Of a DNA stretch of 64,000 bases, positions 17,843 through 26,500 are shown in pieces. Source of the stretch: Pseudomonas sp. 10-1B (GTDB lineage Bacteria; Pseudomonadota; Gammaproteobacteria; Pseudomonadales; Pseudomonadaceae); the NCBI RefSeq assembly GCF_000935045.1, contig NZ_JYKS01000011.1:1-64000 (forward strand), written 5' to 3'. Within the stretch, counting starts at the first letter, position 1. Each line of letters starts with the position of its first letter. The position numbers were made by a program, and so were the translations under genes. The notes under the pieces were generated by a model, which worked only from the letters and a program-made list of their open reading frames with translations, had not been told where the DNA came from and did not search any database.

Positions 17843-20158
17843 TTACTGCTGAGCCACTGCCCCCTTGTCCCCTTCACTGATCACCACTTCCCGGTACTCC
17901 GGGTCGGCCTTGATCTGTGCCTCGGTAAACGGAATCACCGCCAGTTGCTTGGCCGCAAATGCCTTGGTCTGGTCACTGGCATGCGCCGAAGCCGCTTCGC
18001 TCGACTGCGAAAACGCCAGCAGCCCACGGGCCTCTGGCCCCTTGTCGGTGAAGCTGACCAGTTGCAGGTAGCTGGTACCACTGACCACCAGCCGCTTGCC
18101 CTGCCCGTGCGGCACGCTGTAGATCGCGTTGTACACGCCCAACGCCTGCGGGCCGCCCGGTACCGGTGTGCCATCGAGGGCCTGTTGCACCTGGCCCCAG
18201 CGCGCCTCCCCCGCTACACCGCTGTCATTCACTTGTTCGAGCGAGGCCAGCGCCGCCTCGTGTACCAGCTTGCGCACCGCCGCCTGCTCCACGGCCAGCC
18301 CGCGCGGAGTGTGTTGCGGGTCGGCCGGGTCGAAGGCCACCCGCCAGCTTTCCGGGTGCTCGGCCAGGGCATCGAACAGGTTCTGGAAATGCACCAGGCC
18401 AATACCGCTGTCGAGGTCGGCCTTGCCATTCCAGGCCGCCAGGCTGCTGCACACGGCCTGCACATCCGCAGTGGCACCCTTGCACCATTGCAGCAGGTCT
18501 GGCAGCACCAGGCTGGCCAGGTAGACCTCGTCATCGGTCACCATGCGCTGCAGGTCATCGACACCCAGCTTGGCTGTACCCTGCAGGCGTTGCAGGGCAA
18601 AGCGGCCGCGCATGCCCAGCGGCTGGTCACTGCGGCTGACCAGCGGCGAATAACCGGTCAGCGGCTGCGCCGGGTTGGCCATCCAGGCCGGGTCGTTGGA
18701 GTTCTGCACGAAGTCTTCGCGCGCAAGGCTCGGCAGCAGTCGCGCCGGGAAGATACCCGGCTGCGCCGCCTGTGCATCGACCTTCCACTGGCATGCACTG
18801 CGCGAGCCATCGAGCACCACCAGATGCCCTTGTGCCTGCGGGTTGCTGCATTCGCCCAGCAGTTGCTGGTCGACGTAAGGCACCACTGACTGGTTCAGGT
18901 ACAGGGCTTGGCCGCCTTGGTCCACGGCCAGGGTGTTGACCCAGGGAATGCCCTGCAACTGCTCGACCGAACCCTTCAACCCCGCCAGGCTGTCGGCCCG
19001 GTTGATCTGGTACCACTGCTGCAGTACCCGGGTGTTCTCAAGGTTGGCGTCACGCAGGCTGTAAGCCGTATGTGCGTCCCAGTCCAGCCGACCAGGCCAT
19101 TGCACCACCGGGCCGAATTGCGAACTGTAGACCTGCCGCTGTAGCTGACTCACGCTGCCATCCTCGGCCTTGACCGCAATGCTGACGGTTTGCCGGGCCA
19201 GCGGCAGCGATTTGCCATCGAGCAGGTAACGGGTCGGGTCCTTGGGATCGAGCTGCAGGCGGTAGAGGGTAAAGTGCTTTGAGGTATCGACGGTATGCGT
19301 CCAGGCCAGGTGCCGGTTGAAACCGATGTTGACCAATGGCAGGCCCGGCAGTGCCGCGCCCATCACGTCGAGCTGGCCGGGGATGGTCAGTTGCATCTGG
19401 TAGAAGCGCATGCCGCCCATCCATGGGAAATGCGGGTTGGCCAGCAACAGGCCACGGCCATTGGCCGAGCGCTGCGCGCCCACCGCCACGGCATTGCTGC
19501 CGCGTTCCGCGGCAAAACGCGCTTGCCGGGCCAGCGCAGTGGCAAAGTCTGCCGTCGCGCGTTGGCTGGTCAGCGCCGGCGGTTGCGCCCCCGCCAGCGC
19601 TTCGGCGAACTGCCCGACACCACCCTCGGCCAACAGCCGACGGGTCAGCTTGACCAGGTCCTGGCTGGTGATGGGGCGCACCCACTCGCCCTTGCCGCAC
19701 TCGGCCGGCAACCCTTGACTGCGGCGCTCGGCCAACGCCCGGTTGTAGCCGCTGGCATACCCCTCCAGTAGCGCCTGTACCGGCGCGGGCTGGGCCTGCA
19801 GAAACGCGTTAACCGCCACCGGGCTGTTGAGCCAGGTGAAGAACAGGTCGCTGGCCAGGTTGTCACGCTGTTCCAAGGTCTTGCCCTTGGCGCCGAAGTA
19901 GCGGGAGCGTTCACCGCTCACGGTCAACACTTCATTGGCCAGCAGGCACAGGTTGTCCTGGGCGTAGGCGTAGCCGATGCCATAGCCCAGGCCACGCTCA
20001 TCCTTGGCCACGATGTGCGGCACCCCGTAACTGGTTCGGCGAATCTGCGCACTGGCATCGGCGACGGCGTTCTGCGCCTGTACGTCAACGCCGAAAGCCA
20101 CCAGGGCCGTAACCAGGCCAGCGCAAGTCATGGGACGGGAAAGTGAGAACACGGGCAC
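17843..20158 (-). CDS. pvdQ: Periplasmic N-acyl-homoserine lactone acylase, PvdQ-like
   Basis: This is a secreted Ntn-hydrolase of the penicillin acylase family, 771 residues long. A signal peptide ends near residue 28 (V-Q-A-Q). An alpha chain follows, then the autoprocessing site G220-S221 in E-R-G-S-N-A-V-A-V, with S221 as the beta-chain N-terminal nucleophile. Close agreement with P. aeruginosa PvdQ is seen in G-V-P-H-I-x-A-K-D-E-R-G-L-G-Y-G, L-L-A-N-P-H-F-P-W and A-W-T-H-T-V-D-T-S. PvdQ removes the fatty acid from the pyoverdine precursor and can cleave long-chain acyl-homoserine lactones. It is encoded alone, away from any pyoverdine genes in this window. Confidence 0.88.
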   Translation of the reverse strand: MPVFSLSRPMTCAGLVTALVAFGVDVQAQNAVADASAQIRRTSYGVPHIVAKDERGLGYGIGYAYAQDNLCLLANEVLTVSGERSRYFGAKGKTLEQRDNLASDLFFTWLNSPVAVNAFLQAQPAPVQALLEGYASGYNRALAERRSQGLPAECGKGEWVRPITSQDLVKLTRRLLAEGGVGQFAEALAGAQPPALTSQRATADFATALARQARFAAERGSNAVAVGAQRSANGRGLLLANPHFPWMGGMRFYQMQLTIPGQLDVMGAALPGLPLVNIGFNRHLAWTHTVDTSKHFTLYRLQLDPKDPTRYLLDGKSLPLARQTVSIAVKAEDGSVSQLQRQVYSSQFGPVVQWPGRLDWDAHTAYSLRDANLENTRVLQQWYQINRADSLAGLKGSVEQLQGIPWVNTLAVDQGGQALYLNQSVVPYVDQQLLGECSNPQAQGHLVVLDGSRSACQWKVDAQAAQPGIFPARLLPSLAREDFVQNSNDPAWMANPAQPLTGYSPLVSRSDQPLGMRGRFALQRLQGTAKLGVDDLQRMVTDDEVYLASLVLPDLLQWCKGATADVQAVCSSLAAWNGKADLDSGIGLVHFQNLFDALAEHPESWRVAFDPADPQHTPRGLAVEQAAVRKLVHEAALASLEQVNDSGVAGEARWGQVQQALDGTPVPGGPQALGVYNAIYSVPHGQGKRLVVSGTSYLQLVSFTDKGPEARGLLAFSQSSEAASAHASDQTKAFAAKQLAVIPFTEAQIKADPEYREVVISEGDKGAVAQQ

Positions 20159-20218
20159 TCCTCGGAGTCAGGGGTCATCCCGACTAGACGAATGGCCAAG
20201 TGAAAATTTTACGTATTA

Positions 20219-20238
20219 CAAGACGATGGAACGTCTTG
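20219..20238. promoter_or_regulatory. Perfect palindrome between pvdQ-like gene and Fur-like gene
   Basis: CAAGACG and CGTCTTG are perfect 7-bp arms around a 6-base spacer. The site lies in the 190-bp divergent intergenic region, about 60 bp from the acylase start. It is the right size for a dimeric regulator. The small Fur-like protein encoded next door is the obvious candidate, but that is inference. A second 7-bp inverted pair, ACGAATG (20261) with CATTCGT (20288), lies nearer that gene. Confidence 0.5.
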
Positions 20239-20348
20239 AACAGGAACAGGCATTTTTTTTACGAATGGGTTGCAGTTTTTGCGTTCTCATTCGTCTTAGT
20301 AAGTGAGCCACCCACATTTCGGGTTCGTCCACGAAAAGGAGCATTCAC

Positions 20349-20723
20349 ATGTACAACCCGCAACCCTCGATCCAGGCCGGGCACATCCCAGGCAAGGCGC
20401 CCACGGGACAGGACGCTTTTGCTGAGGAACGTATCGGCAACGAGCAGATTCGCGAGCTATTGCGCACCTTTGGCCTGCGCACCAGCCTGATCCGCCTCAA
20501 GGTGATCGATGCCTTGCACGCCGCCGACCGCAATGGCCGCAGCATCGGCGTGCGTGGCGTGCATGCGCAACTGGAACAGCTGGATATCCCGCTGTCATTC
20601 CTCAGCGTGCGCGAAGTGCTCAAGCGGTTGTGCGCCGAAGGGGTCATCCAGCTGGGCAGCGACAAGTGCTACAGCCTCAATCCCCAGGCGCGCGCCGTGC
20701 TGGAGCAATCACACTCGCGCTGA
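20349..20723 (+). CDS. Small Fur-like winged-helix protein
   Basis: This 124-residue protein aligns over residues 34-115 with the N-terminal DNA-binding domain of Fur-family repressors. Examples are L-R-x-x-G-L-R-T-S-L-I-R-L-K-V-I-D-A-L, S-V-R-E-V-L-K-R-L-C-A-E-G-V-I and C-Y-S-L. It lacks the Fur C-terminal dimerisation domain, the HHxHxxC metal site and the CxxC zinc motifs. It could be a DNA-binding protein without iron sensing, or one that dimerises differently. A strong AAAGGAG ribosome site precedes ATG 20349. It diverges from the pvdQ-like gene, so local control of that gene is plausible. Confidence 0.7.
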   Translation: MYNPQPSIQAGHIPGKAPTGQDAFAEERIGNEQIRELLRTFGLRTSLIRLKVIDALHAADRNGRSIGVRGVHAQLEQLDIPLSFLSVREVLKRLCAEGVIQLGSDKCYSLNPQARAVLEQSHSR

Positions 20724-20758
20724 GGCATGGCCGGCCACACCTGGCCGGCCCGCACAGA

Positions 20759-20947
20759 TCAAGGCTTGACCTTGCGCCGCAGAATGCCGTTGATCACCAC
20801 TACCACCACGGCGATGGCAATGGCCAGCATCTGGAAGGTCTGCTCGCTGATCGTGCCCTGCTTCTGCAGGTGGGACAGGCCCAGCATAAGGCCCAGTACT
20901 ACCAGGATGATCAGAAGTGAATATTTGAGGCGCTGCACGTGTGTCAT
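20759..20947 (-). CDS. Small two-helix membrane protein
   Basis: This 62-residue protein has two hydrophobic helices (about 9-25 and 39-57) joined by a short polar loop, and a basic C-terminus (R-R-K-V-K-P). AAGGAA precedes the ATG at a good distance. No family is recognised. It lies convergent to the Fur-like gene. Confidence 0.6.
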   Translation of the reverse strand: MTHVQRLKYSLLIILVVLGLMLGLSHLQKQGTISEQTFQMLAIAIAVVVVVINGILRRKVKP

Positions 20948-21099
20948 CGAAGGTTCCTTGCAACATCAGGGGCAAATTGGCTCGCAACGAGCCGCAGCAA
21001 TGATACAACGCCCATCGACTCCGGCGCTGCATTTCCTGCTGGGTAAGGCGACAGTGGCCTGAAAGCATGGGGCTCGCAAGCACCCATGCCGGAGGCACC

Positions 21100-21558
21100 A
21101 TGTACAAACCCCTGCTGTTCGCGTCGCTGTTTCTGACACCCTTTTCTCTTCATGCACTGGACACCCGCCAGGTACCTGCCGAGCGGCTGCTCGAGCTGGG
21201 CGGCGAGCTGGCCGCCAACGCCGGTGCCAGCCAATGGCAACAGCTGTGGCACCGTGTGCGCCAGGCTGGCTACCTGCAAGCCAATGGTGCCCCCGTGCAT
21301 TTCACTGTACCCAGTGCCCGCCTGCCCGAGCTTGCCCGGCAAACCTTGGCCCAGGCCGACCAGGTCCAGCCACTGCAGCAGACCCACGCGCTATACCGGC
21401 GCAGCTTTGCAGGCCTGGTCATCGGCCAGCGCGGTGGGCAGCCGCTGCATGCGCTGTGCCTGCTGGTTGACTGGCGCACGCTGCCACAAGGCATGCGCGA
21501 CACCCCGCAGGCCTACCTGCGCAGCACCAGCCTGCTGAGCAGCTATCCGTGCGATTGA
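21100..21558 (+). CDS. Exported protein of unknown function
   Basis: This 152-residue protein has a clear signal peptide (M-Y-K-P-L-L-F-A-S-L-F-L-T-P-F-S-L-H-A, cleavage about residue 19). It contains C131 and C151. GGAGG lies 5 bases before ATG 21100, which fixes the start against an in-frame ATG upstream. No domain is recognised. It is followed by 251 bp without a convincing gene, then the Mor-like gene. Confidence 0.65.
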   Translation: MYKPLLFASLFLTPFSLHALDTRQVPAERLLELGGELAANAGASQWQQLWHRVRQAGYLQANGAPVHFTVPSARLPELARQTLAQADQVQPLQQTHALYRRSFAGLVIGQRGGQPLHALCLLVDWRTLPQGMRDTPQAYLRSTSLLSSYPCD

Positions 21559-21809
21559 GGGTCCCCGGACCCAACACGCAACAGTGGGAGTGAACTGATG
21601 GGAAATCACACGCCGCAGCCAAATCTTGACGCCATGTCCTACAACGCAGGATATCGCTGCCTGCAAAACCTGTTCACCGAAGCTACAAGTCCCACCCCAT
21701 ATGCCGCCTAGCGACGCACCGTGGCTGTCGCAGAAAATTCAGTCACACCGTCGACATACCGCCGCTGGTGATCGGGTAGCACATCCCATCCATCCCGAAG
21801 GAGCGTCAT

Positions 21810-22190
21810 ATGGAACTACCAGACTTGAGCCACATCGATATCAGCCAACTGCCCCATTCGCTGCAGGCCCTGATCGACTGCATCGGCATCGACAACGCCT
21901 ACCAACTGACCTGCGCCTACGGCGGCAGGCCCAAGTACATCCCCAAGCACCGCGAGCGCACCAAGCTCGCCGACGTGCTGCCGGCCGACGCGCTGGACGC
22001 ACTGATCAAGCGCTTTGCCGGGGTAGCCCTGGAGATACCCAAGGCAGACCACTTCCTGCGCCAGCTGCGCAACCTGCAGATCCAGAAGGAAAGCGCCAGC
22101 GGCTTGTCCCGCAGCCTGCTGGCCAACAAGTACGGCCTGAGCCTGCGCCAGATCGGCAACATTCGTCGCCAGGAACCTTGCGTTCGCTGA
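21810..22190 (+). CDS. Mor-like transcriptional regulator
   Basis: This 126-residue protein resembles the Mor/C activator family of Mu-like phages. It has a helical dimerisation region (about 18-60), then G-G-R-P-K-Y-I-P-K, matching the Mor beta-strand segment, and a C-terminal helix-turn-helix (L-A-N-K-Y-G-L-S-L-R-Q-I-G-N-I). AAGGAG precedes the ATG. Mor activates the middle promoter in Mu, but no phage structural genes are present here, so this is a chromosomal homologue. Its likely targets are the two DUF2589 genes that follow on the same strand. Confidence 0.7.
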   Translation: MELPDLSHIDISQLPHSLQALIDCIGIDNAYQLTCAYGGRPKYIPKHRERTKLADVLPADALDALIKRFAGVALEIPKADHFLRQLRNLQIQKESASGLSRSLLANKYGLSLRQIGNIRRQEPCVR

Positions 22191-22253
22191 CGGCCTGCCA
22201 CCGTGGTCACCATTGATGGCCACCGATACCCCAACTAAAGAGAGCATCCAGTC

Positions 22254-22934
22254 ATGTCTATAGACAACAGCCTCATTGGCTCCGTAATCAATTCCTTGCC
22301 GATGGACCGCATGATCGCAGGCCCCTTGCAGGCCATGGTTCAGGCACAGGTCACCGCCAGCAAATCGTACGCCGACTTCCTGATGCAAGTGTGTATCCAG
22401 GAAGGCAAGGCAGTGGCCATCCAGTTCGACTACAACGAAACCATCGTTGACGAACAGGGTGAATACCAGGGCGTGGTCAACAAGACCATGAAGGTGCCGT
22501 TGGTGGCGGCCATCACTCACCCGAACATCACCATCGAAGAAGGTAACGTCGAGTTCGAACTGGTCATCAACCAGATGTCGGAAGACGTATCCAGCAAGGA
22601 CATGAGCGCCGAGGCGAGCGGCTCGCTGGGATGGGGGCCGTTCAAGCTGAACGTGAAAGGCAGCGTCAGCCACAAGTCCACGCAAACCCGCAAGACCGAC
22701 ACCCGCGCCCGTTACGCCTTCAACACGACCTTGAAACGCCAGGAGCCACCTGAGGCGATGATGCGGGTGATCGAGTTCCTTACCGATGCCGCGACCAAGC
22801 CCACCATGCTCAAAACCGCCAAACTGGAGAGCCCGGACGAAATTTCCAAGGACGATACCTTGAAAAACCCTGCGGCCGCCTTGAAAAAGCCTTCTTCCGA
22901 TAAGGCCCCTGATCCGGCCACCCCTTCTTCTTGA
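22254..22934 (+). CDS. DUF2589 protein (first of pair)
   Basis: This 226-residue protein opens with the DUF2589 pattern: a short helix, then I-A-G-P-L-Q-A-M-V-Q-A-Q-V-T-A-S-K-S-Y-A. A beta-rich stretch with V-P-L-V-A-A-I-T-H-P-N-I-T-I-E-E follows. It has no signal peptide or membrane segment. The C-terminal 40 residues are rich in K, P, S and D and probably disordered. Function is unknown. It starts 63 bp after the Mor-like gene and precedes a second DUF2589 gene by 73 bp. Confidence 0.75.
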   Translation: MSIDNSLIGSVINSLPMDRMIAGPLQAMVQAQVTASKSYADFLMQVCIQEGKAVAIQFDYNETIVDEQGEYQGVVNKTMKVPLVAAITHPNITIEEGNVEFELVINQMSEDVSSKDMSAEASGSLGWGPFKLNVKGSVSHKSTQTRKTDTRARYAFNTTLKRQEPPEAMMRVIEFLTDAATKPTMLKTAKLESPDEISKDDTLKNPAAALKKPSSDKAPDPATPSS

Positions 22935-23007
22935 GGTGCCCCTGCTTCACCAAGACAGCCCCACCCGCCAGCAACGGGGGGCCCAACTGGCCTGATGAGT
23001 CGAATCA

Positions 23008-23562
23008 ATGGAAAAGCCCCCCGTCCCCATGACCTCTATCGACCTGCGCGAGATCACCCGCGGCCTGCAGGAGGCCGCCAGCGCTACCAACAGCCTGATC
23101 GCGCAGCAGTACATCAACCTGTTCGACCAGTTCTTCGAGTGCGATACCGAGGCATTGGGCACCCCCATGAAGGCCAAGATGGTCGAGGTGGCCATGGACG
23201 GCCAGCACATCATGCGCGTGCCGCTGTTCGCGCTGGTGTCGCCCAAGGGCCTGGCCCTGGAGCGCATGCAGGTCGACCTGTCGGTGCGGGTCAAAGGTGC
23301 CGACGCGCAACAGGCATTGCAGAGCGCTGGCGAAAACAAGGCCGCGAGCTTCAAGGTCACCATCGGTGCCCAGGGCCGCCAGGGTGAAAACCGTGACCCT
23401 GACGAAGTGCAGATCCGTATGCAATTCCAGGCCAGTGAACCGCCAGAAGCGCTTAACCGGTTGATCGAGGAATACACCAGCCTGATCATCCCGGTGCGCA
23501 CCCCCAGCCCACCGCCTTCCCCGGACACCAATGAATTCATCGATGCGGCCACCGTTGGTTGA
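23008..23562 (+). CDS. DUF2589-like protein (second of pair)
   Basis: This 184-residue protein shares the layout of its neighbour. It has an N-terminal helix pair (A-T-N-S-L-I-A-Q-Q-Y-I-N-L-F-D-Q-F-F) and a core with M-R-V-P-L-F-A-L-V-S-P-K-G-L-A-L-E-R-M-Q-V-D. Both proteins also share E-P-P-E-A followed by a helical segment near the end. The proline-rich tail P-S-P-P-P-S-P-D is probably flexible. The similarity suggests duplication and possibly a hetero-oligomer. Start 23008 is uncertain; ATG 23029 (M-T-S-I-D-L) is an alternative. Confidence 0.65.
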   Translation: MEKPPVPMTSIDLREITRGLQEAASATNSLIAQQYINLFDQFFECDTEALGTPMKAKMVEVAMDGQHIMRVPLFALVSPKGLALERMQVDLSVRVKGADAQQALQSAGENKAASFKVTIGAQGRQGENRDPDEVQIRMQFQASEPPEALNRLIEEYTSLIIPVRTPSPPPSPDTNEFIDAATVG

Positions 23563-23581
23563 TGGCCGCCCCGGCCCCGCC

Positions 23582-26500
23582 TCAGAAGTCGCGCTTGTAG
23601 AAGATGTCCAATGAGCTGGCCAGCCCGCTAGCGGCCTCCAGGTAAACCTTCTTGCTCAGCTTGTAGCGCAACGCGATGGTGTTGGCGGGCTCGAACACCC
23701 CTACGCCGTAACGCAGGCTCAGCTTCTCGGTAAGGTTGCCGCTGGCGACCACGCTGGTGGTATTGCCCGAACCTTCGGTATCCAGCTGGAAGTCGTCGAT
23801 CCCCAGGCTCGAAGCCAGGCTGCCGGTGATACCGGCACTGCCGGCCAGGCCCAAGCCCAGCGCAGCCTCGGCGAGCATGTTGTTGTCTTCGCCGGAAGTG
23901 CCCAAAGGCCGCCCCAATACCAGGTACGACAGCGCCTGCTCCTGGCTCATGGCCGGCTCCGAGAACACGTTCGTGGTGGGCTGCTCGGCACTGCCGCTCA
24001 AACGGATACCGGCAATCACGTCGTCAACCTTGCGAACCGCTTCGATGTCCAGGTACGGCTGGTCGATCGGGCCAGCGAACAGCAGCCGCGCGCGGCGGAT
24101 GGTCAGCCGCTGGCCATAGGCACGGTAGCGGCCGTCGGTCAGGCTCAGCTCACCGCGGGTATCGAGGTTGTCGCCGATATGCACGTGGCCGAGCAGGTTG
24201 GCCGTAAGGCCAAAGCCACTGAACGACAGCTTGTCGCGGCCCACTTCGACATCGATGTCCATGGCTATCGCCATGGGCGGCTTGCCCTCTTCTGTCTGAT
24301 GGCCGACGATCACGGTGTCATCCGACACCTTCACGGTAGAAGGCGGCAGTTCGCGCACGGTGATCTTGCCCGTGGGCACCTGAACCTTGCCGCTCACTGC
24401 CAACTTGTCGTCGATCAGCCGCAAGGTAAGGTCTGGGGCCACCGCCAGCGTCGCATACGGCTCAACGGTGACGGGCAGTTGCTGGCCCTGCAGACGCACG
24501 TCCATACCCAGCGTCTGGCCCCAGGTGAGGTTGCCACTCAGTTGGCCACGCCCCAGCTCACCACTGCGCCAGCCACCACTGAGCTGTACTTGCTCACCGG
24601 CAATCAACGCCTGCAAGGACAGGTCTTCGAGGCTGACCGGCAGCTCGGCGCCACTGACTTCGCCGCCGCTGAGCATCAGGTTGCCGTTGACCTGCGGGGC
24701 CAGCAAGGTACCCGATAGCTGGCCTGTGCCATTGAGCTGCCCGGCCAGTCGCTCGACCATCGGGACGAACGGGCGCGCCACCGACAGGTCCAGGCCGGCC
24801 AGGCGGAAATCCCCCGAAAGCGGCTTGTTCTTGCCCAGCGGGTCGAGACGGGTGTTGAGGTTCAACTCGCCCAGGCGCTCGCCACGGAAAACCAGGCGGG
24901 TATCGATACGCCGTGGTGCCAGTGTGCTGTCCAGGCGCAGGGCCTGGTACGGGAAGTCGACCCAGCGGTCTTTGTCGCGCACGCGCAGGGTGCCACCACT
25001 GGCATCGATGACGATGTTGCCCTTGGGACCACTGGCCGGGATGTCTAGGTTGATGTCGGCATTGAGCAGGCCCTGCCAGGCAAAGTCCTTCGGCAGCCAC
25101 TGGGCCAGGCTGCCCAGCGGGAACTGCTTGAGGTGATAGCGCAGGCGCGGCTCGGGCGCCAGACGCTGGTCGTCGCCACACAGGCTGGCCTGACCGGAGC
25201 GCCAGCAGTGGGCAGCAACGTCCAGCTGGCCGCTGGCCAGCCGCTGCAGGCGTGTCGGTGCCTGCAATTGCCAGTCCTGGCCACCGGCCTGGATCCGCCC
25301 ATTGGCCAGTCGCCCACGCCAGTCACCCTTGTTCAACTGGCCATCCAGGCCCAGGTCGAGCTTGAGCTGCGGGCCATCCAGCGCCAGGACCAGGGCTTGC
25401 TGGCGAATGTCGCCCTTGCCGTTGGCCTGTAATGTGCCCAATGCCGTGTCGCCCAAGTGGATACCGCTGGCCTTGAGGTCGATCACGCCGCGCTGGGCAT
25501 TGTCCAGGCGGGCATCCAGCTGCAACTGCTGAAGCCGGTTCTCGGCCTGGGCCAACCGCTGGCCTTGCAAGGTCAGCGTACCTTGCGGGGCCTGCAAGGT
25601 GCCGGCGACGTCCAGCCGGCCCTTGACCTGGCCCTGCAGCCTCGGCCACAACTGGCCCAGGCGCGGCAGGTCGAGGTCGATCCGCCCGGCCAGGCGCTGC
25701 TGCAGACTGCCACTGCCGTTGATGCGATTGTCACCCAGTTGAATCGCCAGCGCCCCTAGGGTCCAGCTCTCCCCGGCCCCTTGGGCTTCGACCTTGAGCA
25801 ACGCCGGCTGGCCACGCAAGCGGCCTTTCAGGTCGAGCTGCGCATCGAGACTGAGCGTGTCGCCCTTCATCTGGCCCTTGCTGCGCAGGGGCCCTGCCAA
25901 GGTTCCCGGCAGCTCGGCCAGCCAGTAGGCCGGGTCGAGTGCCGACAGCTGCAGGTCTACATCCCATGCCAAGGTTTCGGCAAAGCGCACGGCGACACTG
26001 CCAGCGGCCTTGCCTTGCCCGGCAGTCAGCGCCAACTGCGGCAGTTTCACCTGGCTCAGGTCACCTTCGAATGGGCTGGCCAGGGTGAACGCCCCGGCCG
26101 GGCCGTCCAGGTCGCCATTGAAGGTGCCCTGGTAGTTGCCATCGCGATAGCGCACCTGGGCGTTCAAGCGCTTGAGCGTGACCTCGGGTGGCGTCTCCAG
26201 TGGGTACAGACGCAGCCACGGGAAGTCCTGCCAGTCCAGTTGGGCATCGGCGACCAGGCCTTGCTGCCAGTCGGCCGTGGCTTGCAACTTGACCCGTTGC
26301 GTAGCGCTGGCATTCAGCTCCAACGCATCGAGCCTGGCGCCTTTACTGTCCACCAGCCCGGCCAGCACCAGCTCGATCGGTGACTGTTCGGCAGGCAGGC
26401 TGGCCGACCCCGACAGTCGATAACCGTTGAGCAGGTCGCCTTTGGCATCGAGCTTGAGCTGGTCGAGCTGCAAGGTGTCGGGCAACGAGCCGACCGGCTT

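Noticed and set aside
20159..20348. PvdS-type iron-starvation box upstream of the PvdQ-like gene
   Set aside because: No TAAAT-N16-CGT arrangement was found on the correct strand in the divergent region.
21626..22216. A 196-codon open frame overlapping the Mor-like gene in another frame
   Set aside because: It has arginine/proline-rich composition without a domain. The alternative frame has a good ribosome site and a recognisable family.
21559..23562. Prophage remnant around the Mor-like gene
   Set aside because: No integrase, terminase, capsid or tail gene and no attachment-site repeat were found. The flanks are ordinary chromosomal genes.
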